Below are positions 45,000-57,463 of a DNA stretch of 64,000 bases, in pieces (the first letter of the stretch is position 1; each line of letters starts with the position of its first letter). Below the pieces are notes generated by a model. It was not told where the DNA came from, did not search any database, and worked only from the letters and a program-made list of their open reading frames with translations. The DNA comes from Helicostylum pulchrum (Eukaryota; Mucoromycota; Mucoromycetes; Mucorales; Mucoraceae), in the NCBI GenBank assembly GCA_025677825.1, contig JAIXMO010000005.1, positions 806,001 through 870,000 of the forward strand. The letters run 5' to 3'. Made by a program: the position numbers and the translations under genes.

Positions 45000-46101
45000 T
45001 TTTTTTCTTTTTGATAATAAGAATAAAAACGCGAGAGAGAAAGAAAGAAAGAAAAAAGAAAAAAAAAGTAATGGGGGGTTTTTGACTTTTCAAGACGGAA
45101 ACGGATCCGTCAAATGTAATACATGAAAATTAACTTTTGAACTTTATTTTAGTTGTGACTTTAGCTCTTGGATACACAAGAGTAACAGAGTGTTTTAACG
45201 GCTCCAGAAGGTAAAAAAAAAAAATATCGCCCTGAAAATAGTTTGAAATAAAGTAAACATGTTACTGAATATATTTTTTGTAATATAAAACGTACCTTTT
45301 TTTTTTTAGTGTGGCGAAAGTTTTTATATGTCATCGTTCTATTATAAATAGAATTTTTGCTGCTAGATTAATTTAACTAGCCTATTGTAATTTTTGGATT
45401 CATGCTGTACAATGATAAAGAACCTTTTTTTTTCTATTGTTATTATTTGTTTGTTGCTCTGGTTTTTTTAACGATTCTATATATCAGAACTTTTTATATC
45501 TAAAAACTCTTGTAAAATGAATCAAAATTTAGAGCTGTATTTGGGTTTTAAATTTAGTCGATTTCCATTCTTTCACGCTATACCCTTGAAAAAGATCTAC
45601 CAAATACGACCGCCGTATAGTTTATGAATAGTACACAGGGAAAGAAAGTTACAAAAAAAAAAAAATGCCAAGGTGATACAAAGAAATTTTGGCCAAGAGT
45701 TACTGTTTTAGTTGTAACCTCCGAAAAAAATAATTATATAAAATGTTATTCACATGGTAAAATAACCGACAGAAAAAAAAAATAGGCGCATTTCTTTCTT
45801 TTTAATTACCATCTGACATATTTATTTCCTATATAACTTTGCATGTGCAATAAAAACAAACCGATATAGTATAACGCCACGATGTCACCTTTTTTAGATT
45901 CTCAACGGAGCTTTATTTGCCTCAAATGATGGCGCGTAAAATATATATGGGTGATAGGAAACATGTATTTGCGCCAAAATACAATCGTGGCTTGGCAACA
46001 AATAAAGACTCTTTTTTATATCTTGTTTAAAGTTTTTTCTTTTTCTTCTTTTTTGTTTTTTTTTGTTTAGAAATATATATACATATATAAATTTTAGCCG
46101 T
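45000..46101. other. Divergent intergenic region
   Basis: 1.1 kb promoter region shared by the PLD-like gene (-) and the MAP kinase (+). It is AT-rich with several A or T runs. No other feature was recognised. Confidence 0.5.
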
Positions 46102-47747
46102 ATGGCATATGCCAATTATGTTACAGTTCCTATATCAAAGGATAGTAACCCAGAAACATTCACTGTCCATGAACGGTACAGGATCATTCGAAAAGTAGGG
46201 TCTGGCTCTTACGGTACTGTGTGTTCTGCATTTGATCTACAAGATCAACAATACTGTGCCATCAAAAAAGTTTATAGAGTGTTTGATAAAAGACTTATTA
46301 CAAAGAGATGTTTACGAGAAATGAAATTACTGCGGTTATTTAATAATCATCCACGTATCATTCAATTGTTCGATATGGATACGGTATATGGCTCCAATGA
46401 AATTTATCTAGTATTTGGCTGTATGGATGCTAGTTTACATGATGTTATTCATTCACAACAACCATTAGATACCGTACACGCTCAATGGTTTATGTTTCAA
46501 TTACTCTCAGGATTAAATTATATTCATAAAGCTAACGTCATACATCGCGACTTGAAGCCTGGTAAAAATAACAATGCTTATTATATTAAAAAAAAAAGAC
46601 AAAAATAACTTGATATTAACCCCGCTTTTTTCTTTGCAGCAAACGTTCTAGTAAATAAAGATTGTGATCTTCGTATTTGTGATTTTGGTATGGCCAGAAG
46701 TTTTGATCAAGCAGATACAGCATCTTATTTAACTGAATATGTTACCACTAGATGGTATCGAGCTCCAGAAGTTATGATCAGTAGTCAAAGTTATAGTAAA
46801 GCAAGTACGTATTTATTTTTATTTTGTACAACTCGATACTGCAGAAAATTTAACACGTTTTATTTTATTTTATTATTATTGTTCAAGTTGACATTTGGTC
46901 TATGGGTTGTATTTTTGCAGAAATTTTAGAAAGAAAGGTACTCTTCCAAGGTAGAGATTATATTGATCAGTTACATAAGATTCTAGGTATTCTGGGGTTA
47001 CCTAAAGATGTATCATTCTGGGATCCTTCTGAATCAGTTCTTGCACATATCCACAGTATTTGTACTACAGACGGTTTACCACCTCCCACGGAACCTGTTG
47101 ATTTCCATGCGCTTTTTCCAGCTTGTCCCGCAGAAGGTATTCACTTGTTGACAGGTTTACTTCAATTGGATCCCTCACGTAGACTTACAGTAGAAGACGC
47201 ATTTAAACATCCGTATCTTTCAACATTTGCCGACCCTGTGGAAGAATCCTTAAAGCCTCCTCCCAGTTCTTTACCTGGCCAGTATGACTTTGAAAAAGTA
47301 AATAATGACGATGTTTTAAGGGACATGGTGATACATGAAATCGAATCTTTTAAACACCAGCTGGAGAAGGAGCGAATTGACATGGAAAAAAGAATGGAGT
47401 CTTCGGCTTCCGATCTGCCAAGACGGTACCATACTATGGCCGCCGATTCGGAATCTTACTGTACTACTCCAGCTCAAAAGTTAAATCAATTGCCTTCGGC
47501 TACCATGAGTCTGTTAGAATCATCTCACACAACCGCTGCTGCCGCTGCTGCTTCGAATATTGGTTATACACAAGATGCTTTTGTTAGTGAGCCCGAAGAA
47601 TTAGGCGATGATGAAAATTACTCGTATCTGTGTCAATTGATGAAATCTACGCCTGGTATTCCAATGGATCCAGATCGTGAATTCTGTAAACCTGAAAAGG
47701 GAGTAGCCAGAGACGCTTTAGAGCGTGCTTTGACAGGTACTTGGTAA
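46102..47747 (+). CDS. SLT2: MAP kinase, Slt2/Mpk1 (cell-wall integrity) type
   Basis: Three exons: 46102-46561, 46640-46804 and 46888-47747, 494 residues, similar to Slt2p (484). The kinase landmarks are complete: [32 protein letters not shown], the activation-loop dual-phosphorylation site TEY (185-187) in [14 protein letters not shown], and [21 protein letters not shown] with [12 protein letters not shown] and the [10 protein letters not shown] tail segment point to the ERK/Slt2 class rather than Hog1 (TGY). In fungi this class works below Pkc1-Bck1-Mkk in cell-wall stress signalling and moves to the nucleus. The C-terminal 130 residues are Ser/Ala-rich (eight Ala with a single Thr break) and presumably regulatory. 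The frame is open 13 codons further upstream, but that region resembles leader with a TTTTAG. Assignment to Slt2 over Fus3/Kss1 types is by overall resemblance. Confidence 0.88.
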
Positions 47748-49817
47748 ATTTATCTTTTTTTAATGGAACCCCCCCCCCTTTTTTGTTATTATTATTTTAC
47801 GCTTGTAGTCTCCTTTTATTCTTTTTCTTTTTATATGCCACACTTTTTAATTATGCAACCAATTATTTTCTTATATGCCTTAACATGCATCTACTTTACA
47901 CACAAAAAAAAAAAGTGGTATCGAAAATACCGACTCTATATATGGAAAATAAAGTCTAAAGATCATGCTTTTTTTATGTTATTTTTTTGTTTGTAAAGGA
48001 AATTGTTCATTATTGTTTAAAGATATAAAATTGTAATTACAATTTTCTCTGGTGATCTTCTTGCTTGTGATGGTAATGAGAGTGTAACTCAAAAATATCC
48101 CCTCTCCCGCTTCAGATTTAAACACCAAGACATCCTACATCAGCATAGAGTACAGTAGTCGCTTTATTTTATAAGGGCTGGTTTCTTCCAGATTTCGGCC
48201 ATCCTTATATAGAATCGTTACTTTATATCCTTGCAATACCCCGCTTATTTCTTGTCAGTAGCGCGCGTACAACAGGAAGAGCGCCGAAATTTCTTTGAGT
48301 TAATCCATTTTATAGGAAATTCTTGGATATAGGTCCTATTTACGAATTCAGAAAAAAAAAAAGCGTGGTATCGCTATTACTTCTCACCTCTTATTCTTGT
48401 AACCTCTACTGTTTCATCTTCTTCATCAAAAGCTTCTTCTCTCTCTTCATCTTGTTCCTTCTTAAACTTCTTACAAACAGATGCTTCATCATCAATGAAG
48501 CATCTTTCTATATAGCATATTATGTTAGCGACGTTGATATACCATCTAGGTCAATATTAACTTACTCAATGACGGCTTTTCCATCATTTCTATCAGAGGT
48601 ACGTAAGTATGTATATACAAATCATAAAACGTATTTGATTCTTAGAGTAACAACTTACTTTTTTTAATTGACGTATACACGCCCGCGTCGTGCATTGCTT
48701 CCGTAATTATTATCGAAACGTCTAAAAAAAAGAAATGTTTAATATAATCTGTATATCCCGATAGACTTATACCTTGGCATACCGTTATGTACTTTGACTT
48801 TTTTTAAGTAAAGCGGTTAATTCATTTAATCATTTTTATTTGTATTTAAATATTGTTCCTTTTGATAAACGAGCATGAGAAAAAAAAACTGTTGTATATT
48901 TTTCTAAGCGTGTAAATAGAGTTACAACACAAAAAACTTTTAATAAATACAAAAAGGCGTTACTCGCAAAAAGTAGCTTTGTATAATTTTTTAAAAAAAA
49001 GAAGCTACTCAAATGACCGTAGTACAACTAGCCTGTAATTTGCTACCAAGTTCACCATGCGTTCAAGATAATTTTATTTTTGCTGCGTAAATATCCCAAA
49101 ACGGTAAGCATATTATTATTATTACAAGTCCAATCATTTTTTTTCCAAGAAGCGAATCTACGTACAGTCAAATAACGGTTTGCTAGACTCAAGATGATAA
49201 CTCTACAAAATTTAAAATTGGGGTTGTTAATTGTGGTAACCTCAAGCCTGAGTTTGGATAAGCAGCAGTTAAAACTAGGAAAAGCACTGCTTGAATCAAC
49301 CACATGTATTGATCAAATTTTTACTGCTTGTTATATCGATTATTTAGCTCTACTCGATCTGATATTTCCTATATCGTCTCCTACTGCAATTGTTTCTAAA
49401 ATAAAGTAAAGATTCTTTTAAATTCAAAAATACCTTTGTTTATAGTCACTTATAATATATGTTCACATCATAATTATGGCTTTAGAGTTTTGATGGTAAA
49501 TTGAAAGCCATGTTTTTATTTTCCCTTAGGTGAGAATTTCCGTTTTTGGAACATCATAATTCTGGAAATATAGAGGACACAGTAATTATAAGTCACTTTT
49601 GCATTAACTGTATATATTTTTAATATGTCAATTTTTTGTTTCGTTGATTATTTTTTATTGTTACTGTTACAACAAGCGCATATGGTCTCTCTTGACTACA
49701 CCTGTTTATTTGGACTTCAAATAATTTAATAGTTGTCACTTTTTTTTTTTTTTCCTTTTTCTCTTTTTTTCTTTTTTTTCAATTTTTTCAACAGTTCCTT
49801 AAAAATACAGAAAAAAA
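47748..49817. other. Long intergenic region, no intact gene
   Basis: 2.1 kb between the MAP kinase and the RRM gene. It contains a dispersed-motif copy at 48903-48930. A stretch near 48160-48230 (ACAGTAGTCGCTTTATTTTA; TCTTCCAGATTTCG) resembles the flanks of the inverted-repeat element at 12.9 kb. A 71-residue plus-strand ORF at 49194-49409 is of unclear nature. Confidence 0.4.
48903..48930 (+). repeat. Dispersed motif copy (partial)
   Basis: Reads TCTAAGCGTGTAAATAGAGT then TACAACAC. It is aligned with the 5' half of the 27451 copy and diverges afterwards. Confidence 0.4.
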
Positions 49818-51895
49818 ATGAGTTTGTTAGGTATGTATATAACCAAAAGAATAAAAGAAGACCAGTATAATGATGAAAAAACATTATACTAGGCTTGTAC
49901 CATCCAAAGCAGCGACAAGGCAGACAGTCTAGGGCAGACTTGGCAACCTCCTGGAGAACAAGTTACCCAACAAGCACTTCTAGTGTCTATAATTCTTCCC
50001 ACTCTCAAACTTCTTCTGGTAAAGTAATTGGCATAAAAAAAAAAGGGTAAATATAAAAAGTATAAACATGTACTTTAGGTGTTAGAATGGACTACTTGAG
50101 ATCTATCTGGACGGATATTCCAAACGCAATACCTTCTGCTCATCCTTATTCTTACTATGGTGAACGTCAAGGTAACAACATTTTTTTATTCCGCTCTCTT
50201 TTTTTTTCGTAGTAATTAAAAAAGAAAAAAAAAAGAAACCACAGGTGTAGGAAACGCCGTTAATTTTTATGACAACAATAATGCAAGTGCCGATTTGATT
50301 CAACTTTTATCATCCTTGTCACTTTACACACAAGACGAAGAAAGAACTTTATTGGCTCAAACTGTTCAAGCTGCTGCTGTCGATGAACAACCATTATTGG
50401 ATATAGATACTGGTGAACAAGTCAATAACCAAGTTAGTAGTAATCCTTGGAGTCAAGTCCCTAACATTGTAAATCAAGAAAAAAATACTTCTGCTGGTAG
50501 CTATATTAGTTGGAGTCAAGTTCCTAATATTGTAAATCAAGGACAAAATGATATCTTTGGTGCTGGTGCTAACCATACTTGGTCCCAGGTCGTTTCTGGT
50601 GATGCTGAAGAGGTCTTGGACTCTTCTGGTACTTTGAGCGCTGGTGAAGGCACTACCGTAGACAAGGCTTCTAATCATGCTCGCGGGGTTAGATATATCT
50701 CAGAGTCTTATTTTACTACTAGTTTAAATGGTAGTCCTGCATTTGCTGCTGTTCCTCTACCAAAACCTTATATGGTACTCAAAATCCAAAACGCAAGTAT
50801 TTTTTTATTGTTGTCCAAAAAAAAAAAGTAAATCATTATTAACATTATTTTTAAAAATAATAATTAGATCCCTTGGTATTCTAGTGTTAATGATATTAAG
50901 AAATTACTTTCAAGAGATTTCGTATTACCTTCTGTTAAAGAACATCCTTTAAGTGTTCATGTAAGTTACTTTTTTTTGGAATATATTCTTTTATATATAC
51001 TTATATGTATACATAGATGCTTATGGACAGATGTACTGGAAAGACCTGTGGTATTGCCTTCGCAGAAGTTATTTTCAAGTCCTCAAACATGATTGAATTG
51101 CGAGATATCTTTAACAGATTAGAGAAATCCCCTTTACAAGGTCGTCGTCTTCGTATCGGTCTTAGTAGTTATGACCATCTTCGTGAGAAGTTATTTTATG
51201 ACTGGCCTGGACAGTTTAAGGATGGTGTAGCAGTTACTTCAAGTAACGAACATGACCATCTTATAAGAAATCCTGATTTGTTTGTATGTCAAAAGGACTT
51301 TCAAAGTATCCAAAATGTTTGCAGAAACTTCAAGGTAAATAAGAAGGGAGTTTTTTATTTAGCTTTTTACTTATGCTGTATATAGTTGTGTTATAATCGT
51401 AAATGTCCTGAAAGATCATTTGAGTACTTGATGTCTCTCGTAATGAATATTCCTTGGTTGCAATCTAAGGCAGTGGTTACTTGGCAAAGAGATCTTATGT
51501 ATGAGAGCTACAAGTTGGCAACAGGTAAAAAAAAATACATAGCTCTCTTTCTTTTAATAGTGTCTTATTGAAAATGTATGAATGCTAGATACTTTGAGAG
51601 TACATATATCTAAGCCTCTTCATACTATCGATGATGGGCTGTTGCCTCTTTTCGTTAGAGCAGCATTATTATGCGATGGTTTTACTATCAAACAAAAATT
51701 TAACATCTTAAAAACCTCGTATGTATAAAGAAAAAAAAAGGGGGAGGGGGAGCTTGTATCATTTGTACTAACGAATTTTTTTTTTGATATAGACAATTAA
51801 ACTGTCCTGAAGATCTCTTGAGTTATATCACCGAAGTAGAACCTATTGTCACTCCAGAGCAATCTTCCTCTACACAATCCAACACTACCCTTTAA
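49818..51895 (+). CDS. RRM-domain RNA-binding protein
   Basis: Nine exons: 49818-49830 (13 bases), 49893-50018, 50079-50171, 50245-50792, 50868-50960, 51017-51334, 51386-51524, 51589-51718 and 51793-51895, 520 residues. Residues about 256-345 fold as an RNA-recognition motif: VLKIQNIPWYSSVNDIKKLL (strand 1 with RNP2-like LKIQNI), VHMLMDRCTGKTCGIAFAEV (RNP1-like) and LQGRRLRIGL. The N-terminal 250 residues are low-complexity, Ser/Gln/Asn-rich, with three WSQV repeats (NPWSQVPNIVNQ, ISWSQVPNIVNQ, HTWSQVV). The C-terminal part (CYNRKCPERSFEYLMSLVMNIPW...) is helical and of unknown type. Exon 4 must end at AAC before GCAAGT to keep the RRM in frame, so intron 4 is a GC-AG intron. RNA target and process are unknown. 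Most RRM proteins act in mRNA processing or stability. Confidence 0.8.
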
Positions 51896-52155
51896 ATGCT
51901 TTAGCATACTATCCCTCCATAGCTCTAAAAATAAATAAAATAAATCTCCCTCTTTTGCTCTTTTAGATCACACTTTTTTTGCTTCTGCACACACACAAAA
52001 GAAGAAGGGTTTTTGAAGGAGATGTAGTACAGTTCTGTGGTTTGAAGTCTGGGATTTAAACCAAAAAGTAGAACTGTGACCGTACAAAGTGAAAAAAACT
52101 ATGAAAGAAAAATTAAAGCCAATTTTTTTTTTCTTTAGATCTTATTAGAAACAAA

Positions 52156-54139
52156 ATGGATAGTTTTGGTGTTCAAATCAGAGAAAGAGACGACCCCTCT
52201 CAGGATTATAAAAGACCTGAATTATGTAAGTATTTAAAATAAAAAAAAAATGAAAAGAAAGTATAAATTAATAAAGGCGATCTCTTTTTGTAATTTTTCT
52301 TTTTTAGTGAAGAAGGCAACTGAAGGTAAGAAAAAGTTTTTTTTTGTAAAGGTATAAAATACAAAGATCTCACCAGTTTATCCTAAATAGAAATCGAAGC
52401 AGAAGTTGCAGCACTCGCAGAAAAAGAAGCTTCAAGTGAAGACGATAGTTCCTCCTATGATTCAGACGAAGACGAAGACGATGATGCCAACTTGTTAACA
52501 CCAGCAGTTGATTCACAAATTTTCCGTACAATTGCTGCTATTCAAGCCAAGGACCCTCGTGTATACAAGGACGATACAAAGTTCTTTGAGAAACCTGCTG
52601 CATCATCTGAATCTACTCCCGTTAAAAAGGAAGTTAAAGAAAAAGAAATCAAGTTGAAAGATTATGAACGTCAAATTCTTTTAGAGAATGGTGGATATGT
52701 CGATGAATGGAAAGAAGGAGCTACAGGTAAAACACATCGTGAAGAGCAAGAAGAACTCCGTAATGCATTTAAACAAGCCGGTGATGAATCTTCTGATGAA
52801 GAGTCCGAAGACGATTTTTTGATTAAAAAGGATAAAACTTCTGAAGAAAAAGAAGCTGAAGAAAATGATTATAAGAAGTTTTTATTGCAACATATGAAGG
52901 ATGATGAACCATCAAAGAAGGCGTTTGAAGCTTTGACTAACTATAAAAAAAATCCTAATGTTAACCCTGAAGAGGCTTTCTTGATGGATTATGTATTGAA
53001 TCGTGGTTGGGTTGATAAAAAGACAGAAAAGGTACCTGTCGTTGAAGATATCGAGGAGGATGAAAAGGAACTTGACGATATTGATCGATTTGAAAGCAAA
53101 TACAATTTCCGTTTTGAAGAAGAGGGTGCTAATACTATTAAAACTTATGCTCGTGATGTCGAAGGAACTGTGCGTAGAAAACAAAGTAAGAGAGCCAAGA
53201 GAAGAGAGAGAGAGAAGTTACATAAGGCTGCCTTAAAGGAGAAGCAAATGGAGTTGATTAAGCAACAAAAGAATCAAAAGAGAAAGGAGATTGAAGCTAA
53301 GCTTAAGGAAATTAGTGGAATCACGGGTGTTGAGAATATTGATTTAGAAGCTGATTATGATCCCGCCATGTTTGATGCTCAAATGAACACTGTTTTCGAC
53401 GATAGTTATTATGGAGGCGTTGAGGGTGAAGAGAATGTTAAGCCTGAATGGGATGATGATATTGAAACTGGTTTACCTGAAGATGTAGATATGATGGATG
53501 CTGATTATCTTCCCGGTGGAGAAAAGTACGAAGAAAAGGCTGCTGTTCCTGCTGCCGCTGCTGTTCCTGACGAAGAACGTAATGCTGCGAAGCAAAAGAT
53601 TGATAATCTTTTGGAAGAGTACTATGCCCTTAATTACGAAGATGTTATTGGTGGTGATTTATTTACTCGTTTCAAGTATACAAAGACAGAACCAGAGGAT
53701 TATGGATTAACTCCAGAGGAAATTTTATTGGCTGACGATGCTGAACTTAACAAGTATATTGGTATCAAGTCTTTAGCACCGTAAGTTTATATATGTTATG
53801 TGCATTTATTTCTATTTTTTTTTTTAACGCATCTGTTATTTTCTTAGTTATCGACCCCACAAAAAGCAAGAGTATGACGATAGAGTATTCAGAAAGCATC
53901 AACAGGCAAAGAAGAAGGCTTTGGAGAAGCACGTTAAAAAGGCAGCTAAACAACTTGAAAAGGAACAAAAGAGACTCGCTAAAGAAGCTGCTGCTTTAAA
54001 AGCTTTAGAAAAGGGAAAGAAGGGACCTAAGGTAAAGAAGGAGAAGAAGGAGAAGAAGGAGAAAAAGGAGAAGAGAGTCAAGGTCGAGGGAGACGGCGAA
54101 GGTCCCTCAAAAAAGAGAAAGAAGATTTCTCACGATTAA
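52156..54139 (+). CDS. KRI1: KRI1-like ribosome biogenesis protein
   Basis: Four exons: 52156-52225, 52308-52325 (18 bases), 52391-53780 and 53848-54139, 589 residues, as in yeast Kri1p (591). Kri1 works with Krr1 in the nucleolus for 40S subunit assembly. Conserved landmarks are present: RTIAAIQAKDPRVY, KLKDYERQILLENGG, FLMDYVLNRGWVDK, FESKYNFRFEEEGA, then TYARDVEGTVRRKQSKRAKR, then LEEYYALNYEDVIGGDLFTR, and AP-YRPHKKQEYDDRV across the last intron. Long acidic stretches alternate with a lysine-rich C-terminus (repeated KKEKKE), fitting a nucleolar protein. The 18-base second exon is required to join the start MDSFGVQIRERDDPS to the acidic region in frame. Confidence 0.94.
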
Positions 54140-54967
54140 ATTTATACATATATACACACACAAACACACAAACACCCACATACTATAGATTTTTTCTTTT
54201 TTTTTAAAAAATAAAATAAAATCTAGTTTTTTTAAATTATGTTTACCAGAGTATGTAATACTACTGTACCAATAAAAGACCTTGATTCATTCAAACACAT
54301 TTATTATATTTTTGTTTTGAGAAAAAGGAATATATTACTACGACGCAACTAATTTTTCAACTGTAACTAATTCATACAGAATAATAGTTTAATGCCAATG
54401 TCATATTTTATATTGGTACGTATTTCGCTGTCAAAAGTGTCATCTTTTTTAATTTAAAAAAGCACATGACTTGACGTTTAAATCTCGAGGATATGTCACG
54501 AGAACTTTTTCTCGTGTAAAGAAGGCAAAGCGGCTAAAAGACTTGAATAAAAACTTGCAGTTGCAATTGCTAGAATATTTTGGGTACTATGGCGAAACAA
54601 ACATTGGGTAAGGGAGGGTTATTCTCCTTTATTTAGTAGTAGTATGAGAGGTAGTTGTAAAAAAAAAAGTCCTTCCTAGTGATCGCTAGAAATACAACTT
54701 CTTTAATGTGCCTGTCGTAGAACTACGTTTATGCTTATCGATCGCCACGTGTTTCTTTCGGACCGCAGGTAACCCGATCCAAAGAGATAAACCCTACATT
54801 CAAGCACTGCACAGAAAAATGTCTCCGGCAATGTTCAAGCACAGTCACGTTTGTTCTGTTTTACAACTTCTCACACTTTTTTTATTTTGACGCCCTCCCC
54901 CCTTCTCTTATTTTCTCTCCCAAATATACAAAAAAAAACTTATTTTTTTTTAAATCCTACCTCTAAA
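54140..54967. other. Intergenic region upstream of the Wee1-type gene
   Basis: 0.83 kb. It has CA-rich sequence after the KRI1 stop, then AT-rich sequence. From 54880 on there is a pyrimidine-rich leader for the next gene. No further feature was recognised. Confidence 0.45.
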
Positions 54968-56891
54968 ATGGCAGCTTCAACGTCACCTAACGTATTTTCA
55001 CCCGAAACAAGTCACCACAAAAAAAGGGATTTATCGGCTTCTCCTTCTAGTCCCCAACCTACAACTGCACCAGTAGCCAAACGCTCAAAAATAGATAACT
55101 TGTTTTACAGTCCAACACAGGATGAACATACCATTACCGATACTCATACTGCGGCAACTAATACGGAACAACCTTCTGATGAAGAACTACAATCATTTTG
55201 GAATACCCAATCACCAGTAATGGAAGATAGAGAACCTCCTGCTACGCCAGTAAAAGAAACTGGTAATTGGGCACCCACATTCAACTTGATGGATAATGAA
55301 GACGTAGAAGAAGGAGAGGAAGAGGAAGATTTTATGGCAGGTCAAAGATACTCTTTAGGTGAAAAACCATTTCGACGTAGTTTATACAACGAACTTTTAT
55401 CTAGTAGTAATATTGCAGCAGAAGACGACGATGTTATACGACGTAGTAGAAGAAAGAGTGCTATTATTACATCTTCTTTATTTGAAGATGAAATTGGAGA
55501 TATACAAGAAGAAGACGAAGAAGATGAGGAAGATGAAAAGACGACGATGCCATTAAGTAGACCGTATATTCCTAAATCGGTACACTATGATGATGAAGTG
55601 GACGCATTTTTTTCGAGTAATAACAATCCGGCAGCGGACGAACCTGAGTACGTATTATCTTCTGCGTTGAAAATGAGTCTATTACAACAGCAGCATCGAG
55701 GAATGCCAAATTACATTACTGAATGGCCTCATTTTTTAACCTTGGATTACTTTAAACACCATGGTCCACAGGATAGAACAATTGAAGACGATAAACCGAT
55801 TCGAATTTCAACTACACCTCATTTTGATGCCAAGTTTTCAATATTGAAAAGTATGGGGTCTGGTGAATACGCAGAGGTATGGAAAGTGCTGGAATTAAGT
55901 TCAAAACAAATGTTTGCAGTAAAAAAATCGAAAGTGCCTTTTACTGGTTGGGAAGATCGATGGCATCAGTTGATTGAAGTAGAGAATTTAAGGAGTTTGA
56001 AAGATAGTAGATATTGTGTAGATATGATGAATGCATGGGAGGAAAGAGGATTTTTATATATTCAACTTGAGCTGTGTTCCAGCGGAAGGTAACTTTTTTT
56101 TTTTAGCTTATACATGTATTAACTTATATATGTATAGCCTTGATAAGTATATTAAGTTTAAAGAGAGAAAAATACCCGAAGAGATTGTATGGAGAATATT
56201 TCGTGAAATTTCACTTGGGTTAAATGATATCCACGAAGCCAATATTCTTCATTTGGATTTGAAGCCGACAAACATTCTAATTGACGATAAAGGCTTCATT
56301 AAAATAGGTGATTTTGGAATTTCTGTTCGTACGCCTGTTGTAAGTTTTATTTTTCGGCAGCCAAGTAAAAAAAATGTCCTAAATATTTGGTTTTGTTAGG
56401 ATATGCGTTGGGTAAAAGGAGAAGGAGATAGAAGATATATGGCACCAGATTTACTACGAGAAGAGTTTGATAAACCTGCAGATATATTCAGGTAATATAT
56501 ATGTATATAGTGAAATGACTATGATATACTAAATGTAAAAAATCCCTTTAGTCTCGGTATGATTTTACTCGAATTGGCTACAGGCATTGTGTTACCTGGC
56601 ACTGGTGAATCCTGGGAAATGTTAAGAACCGGTGATTTCTCAAAACAGAAAAAAGCGTTGTCAAAACTGTCAACAGATATGAGAGATATGATTGAATGGT
56701 TACTGATTACTTCTAGAAGAACCAGACCTACGATTCAACAAATTATTGATCATCCTCGATTCCTTGAACAAGAAGAATCAACAAGTTGTTTATTAAGTTA
56801 TGTTTATGAAATGGAAAGAATTGCAGCGGAAGAAGCAGAAAAATTAGCTCAAAGAAACGTTTTTAGTACTCCTGAAGGAAGGATGCTGTAA
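54968..56891 (+). CDS. wee1: Wee1-type cell-cycle inhibitory kinase
   Basis: Four exons: 54968-56088, 56138-56339, 56400-56491 and 56552-56891, 584 residues. Wee1/Swe1/Mik1 kinases delay mitosis by tyrosine-phosphorylating Cdk1 in the nucleus. The kinase domain (about 295-560) shows the Wee1 hallmarks: GSGEYAEVWKV, FAVKKSK, the HLDLKP catalytic loop (HxDLKP as in Wee1/Myt1), DFGISV, and GEGDRRYMAPDLL. The N-terminal 290 residues are a regulatory region rich in Ser/Pro and acidic runs, with likely CDK sites (SPSSPQP; PATPVK; SPVMED). The acidic tract EEDEEDEEDEK and an RRSRRKS stretch may act in localisation. The start ATG follows a pyrimidine leader; the frame extends upstream through that leader but has no better start. 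Myt1-like identity is less likely because no membrane segment is present. Confidence 0.92.
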
Positions 56892-57195
56892 AAGAGAAAA
56901 AGAGTTGTTGTAAATATTATGCGTTAGAAAAAAAAGAGAATAATCCTTTTTTTATTTTCTTTTTCGTCTGTTGGATTTTTGTATATAATTTGCAGAGTAA
57001 CCCAAGACCATCGCCTCTTTTACTATATATATTTAAAGAGTTATTCTTTTTTATACTATATCTATACTTGATTTTTACGTTCCTATACCAAATAAAAAAA
57101 AATACGCACTGTCTGAAATTAAACCTTGCTCAACTAAAAATCATGCACTTTCCCTGTCCCGCTTACAAATGCATTTTACACAAACAAATTATTAG

Positions 57196-57463
57196 TTACA
57201 GTGAATTAATGTACAAGATAGAATATAAGGGTGAGTCTACATAACAAAAAAAGGGTATACGTGATTTCGAATAAAATTACCTTAATAGGGTTATTTCTTA
57301 GTAACTCACCTCCAGCATTGACCGCTTGACCCGATAGTAAAATATATAAAGCATTGTCTTGTTGTAAAGGTGTAAACTGGATTAAATTGTATACTTGCTT
57401 TTTAATTCGTTTATCAACTTTATATTTAAAGCATCTCTTGTATTTAAGAAAGAGTTTAAGCAT
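57196..57463 (-). CDS. Possible two-exon small protein
   Basis: Minus-strand ATG at 57463 opens a 51-codon exon to 57310 (MLKLFLKYKR..., QFTPLQQDNALYILLSGQAV). It ends exactly at a GTGAGT donor. A TTATGTAG acceptor leads into 57236-57196 in phase, adding SPLYSILYINSL and a stop, 64 residues in total. The first exon has protein-like composition and the splice phase fits, but no domain is recognised and the intron's branch region is unclear. Because it is short and isolated, a remnant exon of a decayed gene is an equal possibility. Confidence 0.35.

Noticed and set aside
46063..46101. Extra N-terminal codons for the MAP kinase
   Set aside because: No ATG before 46102 in frame. The sequence looks like leader, possibly with a TTTTAG acceptor.
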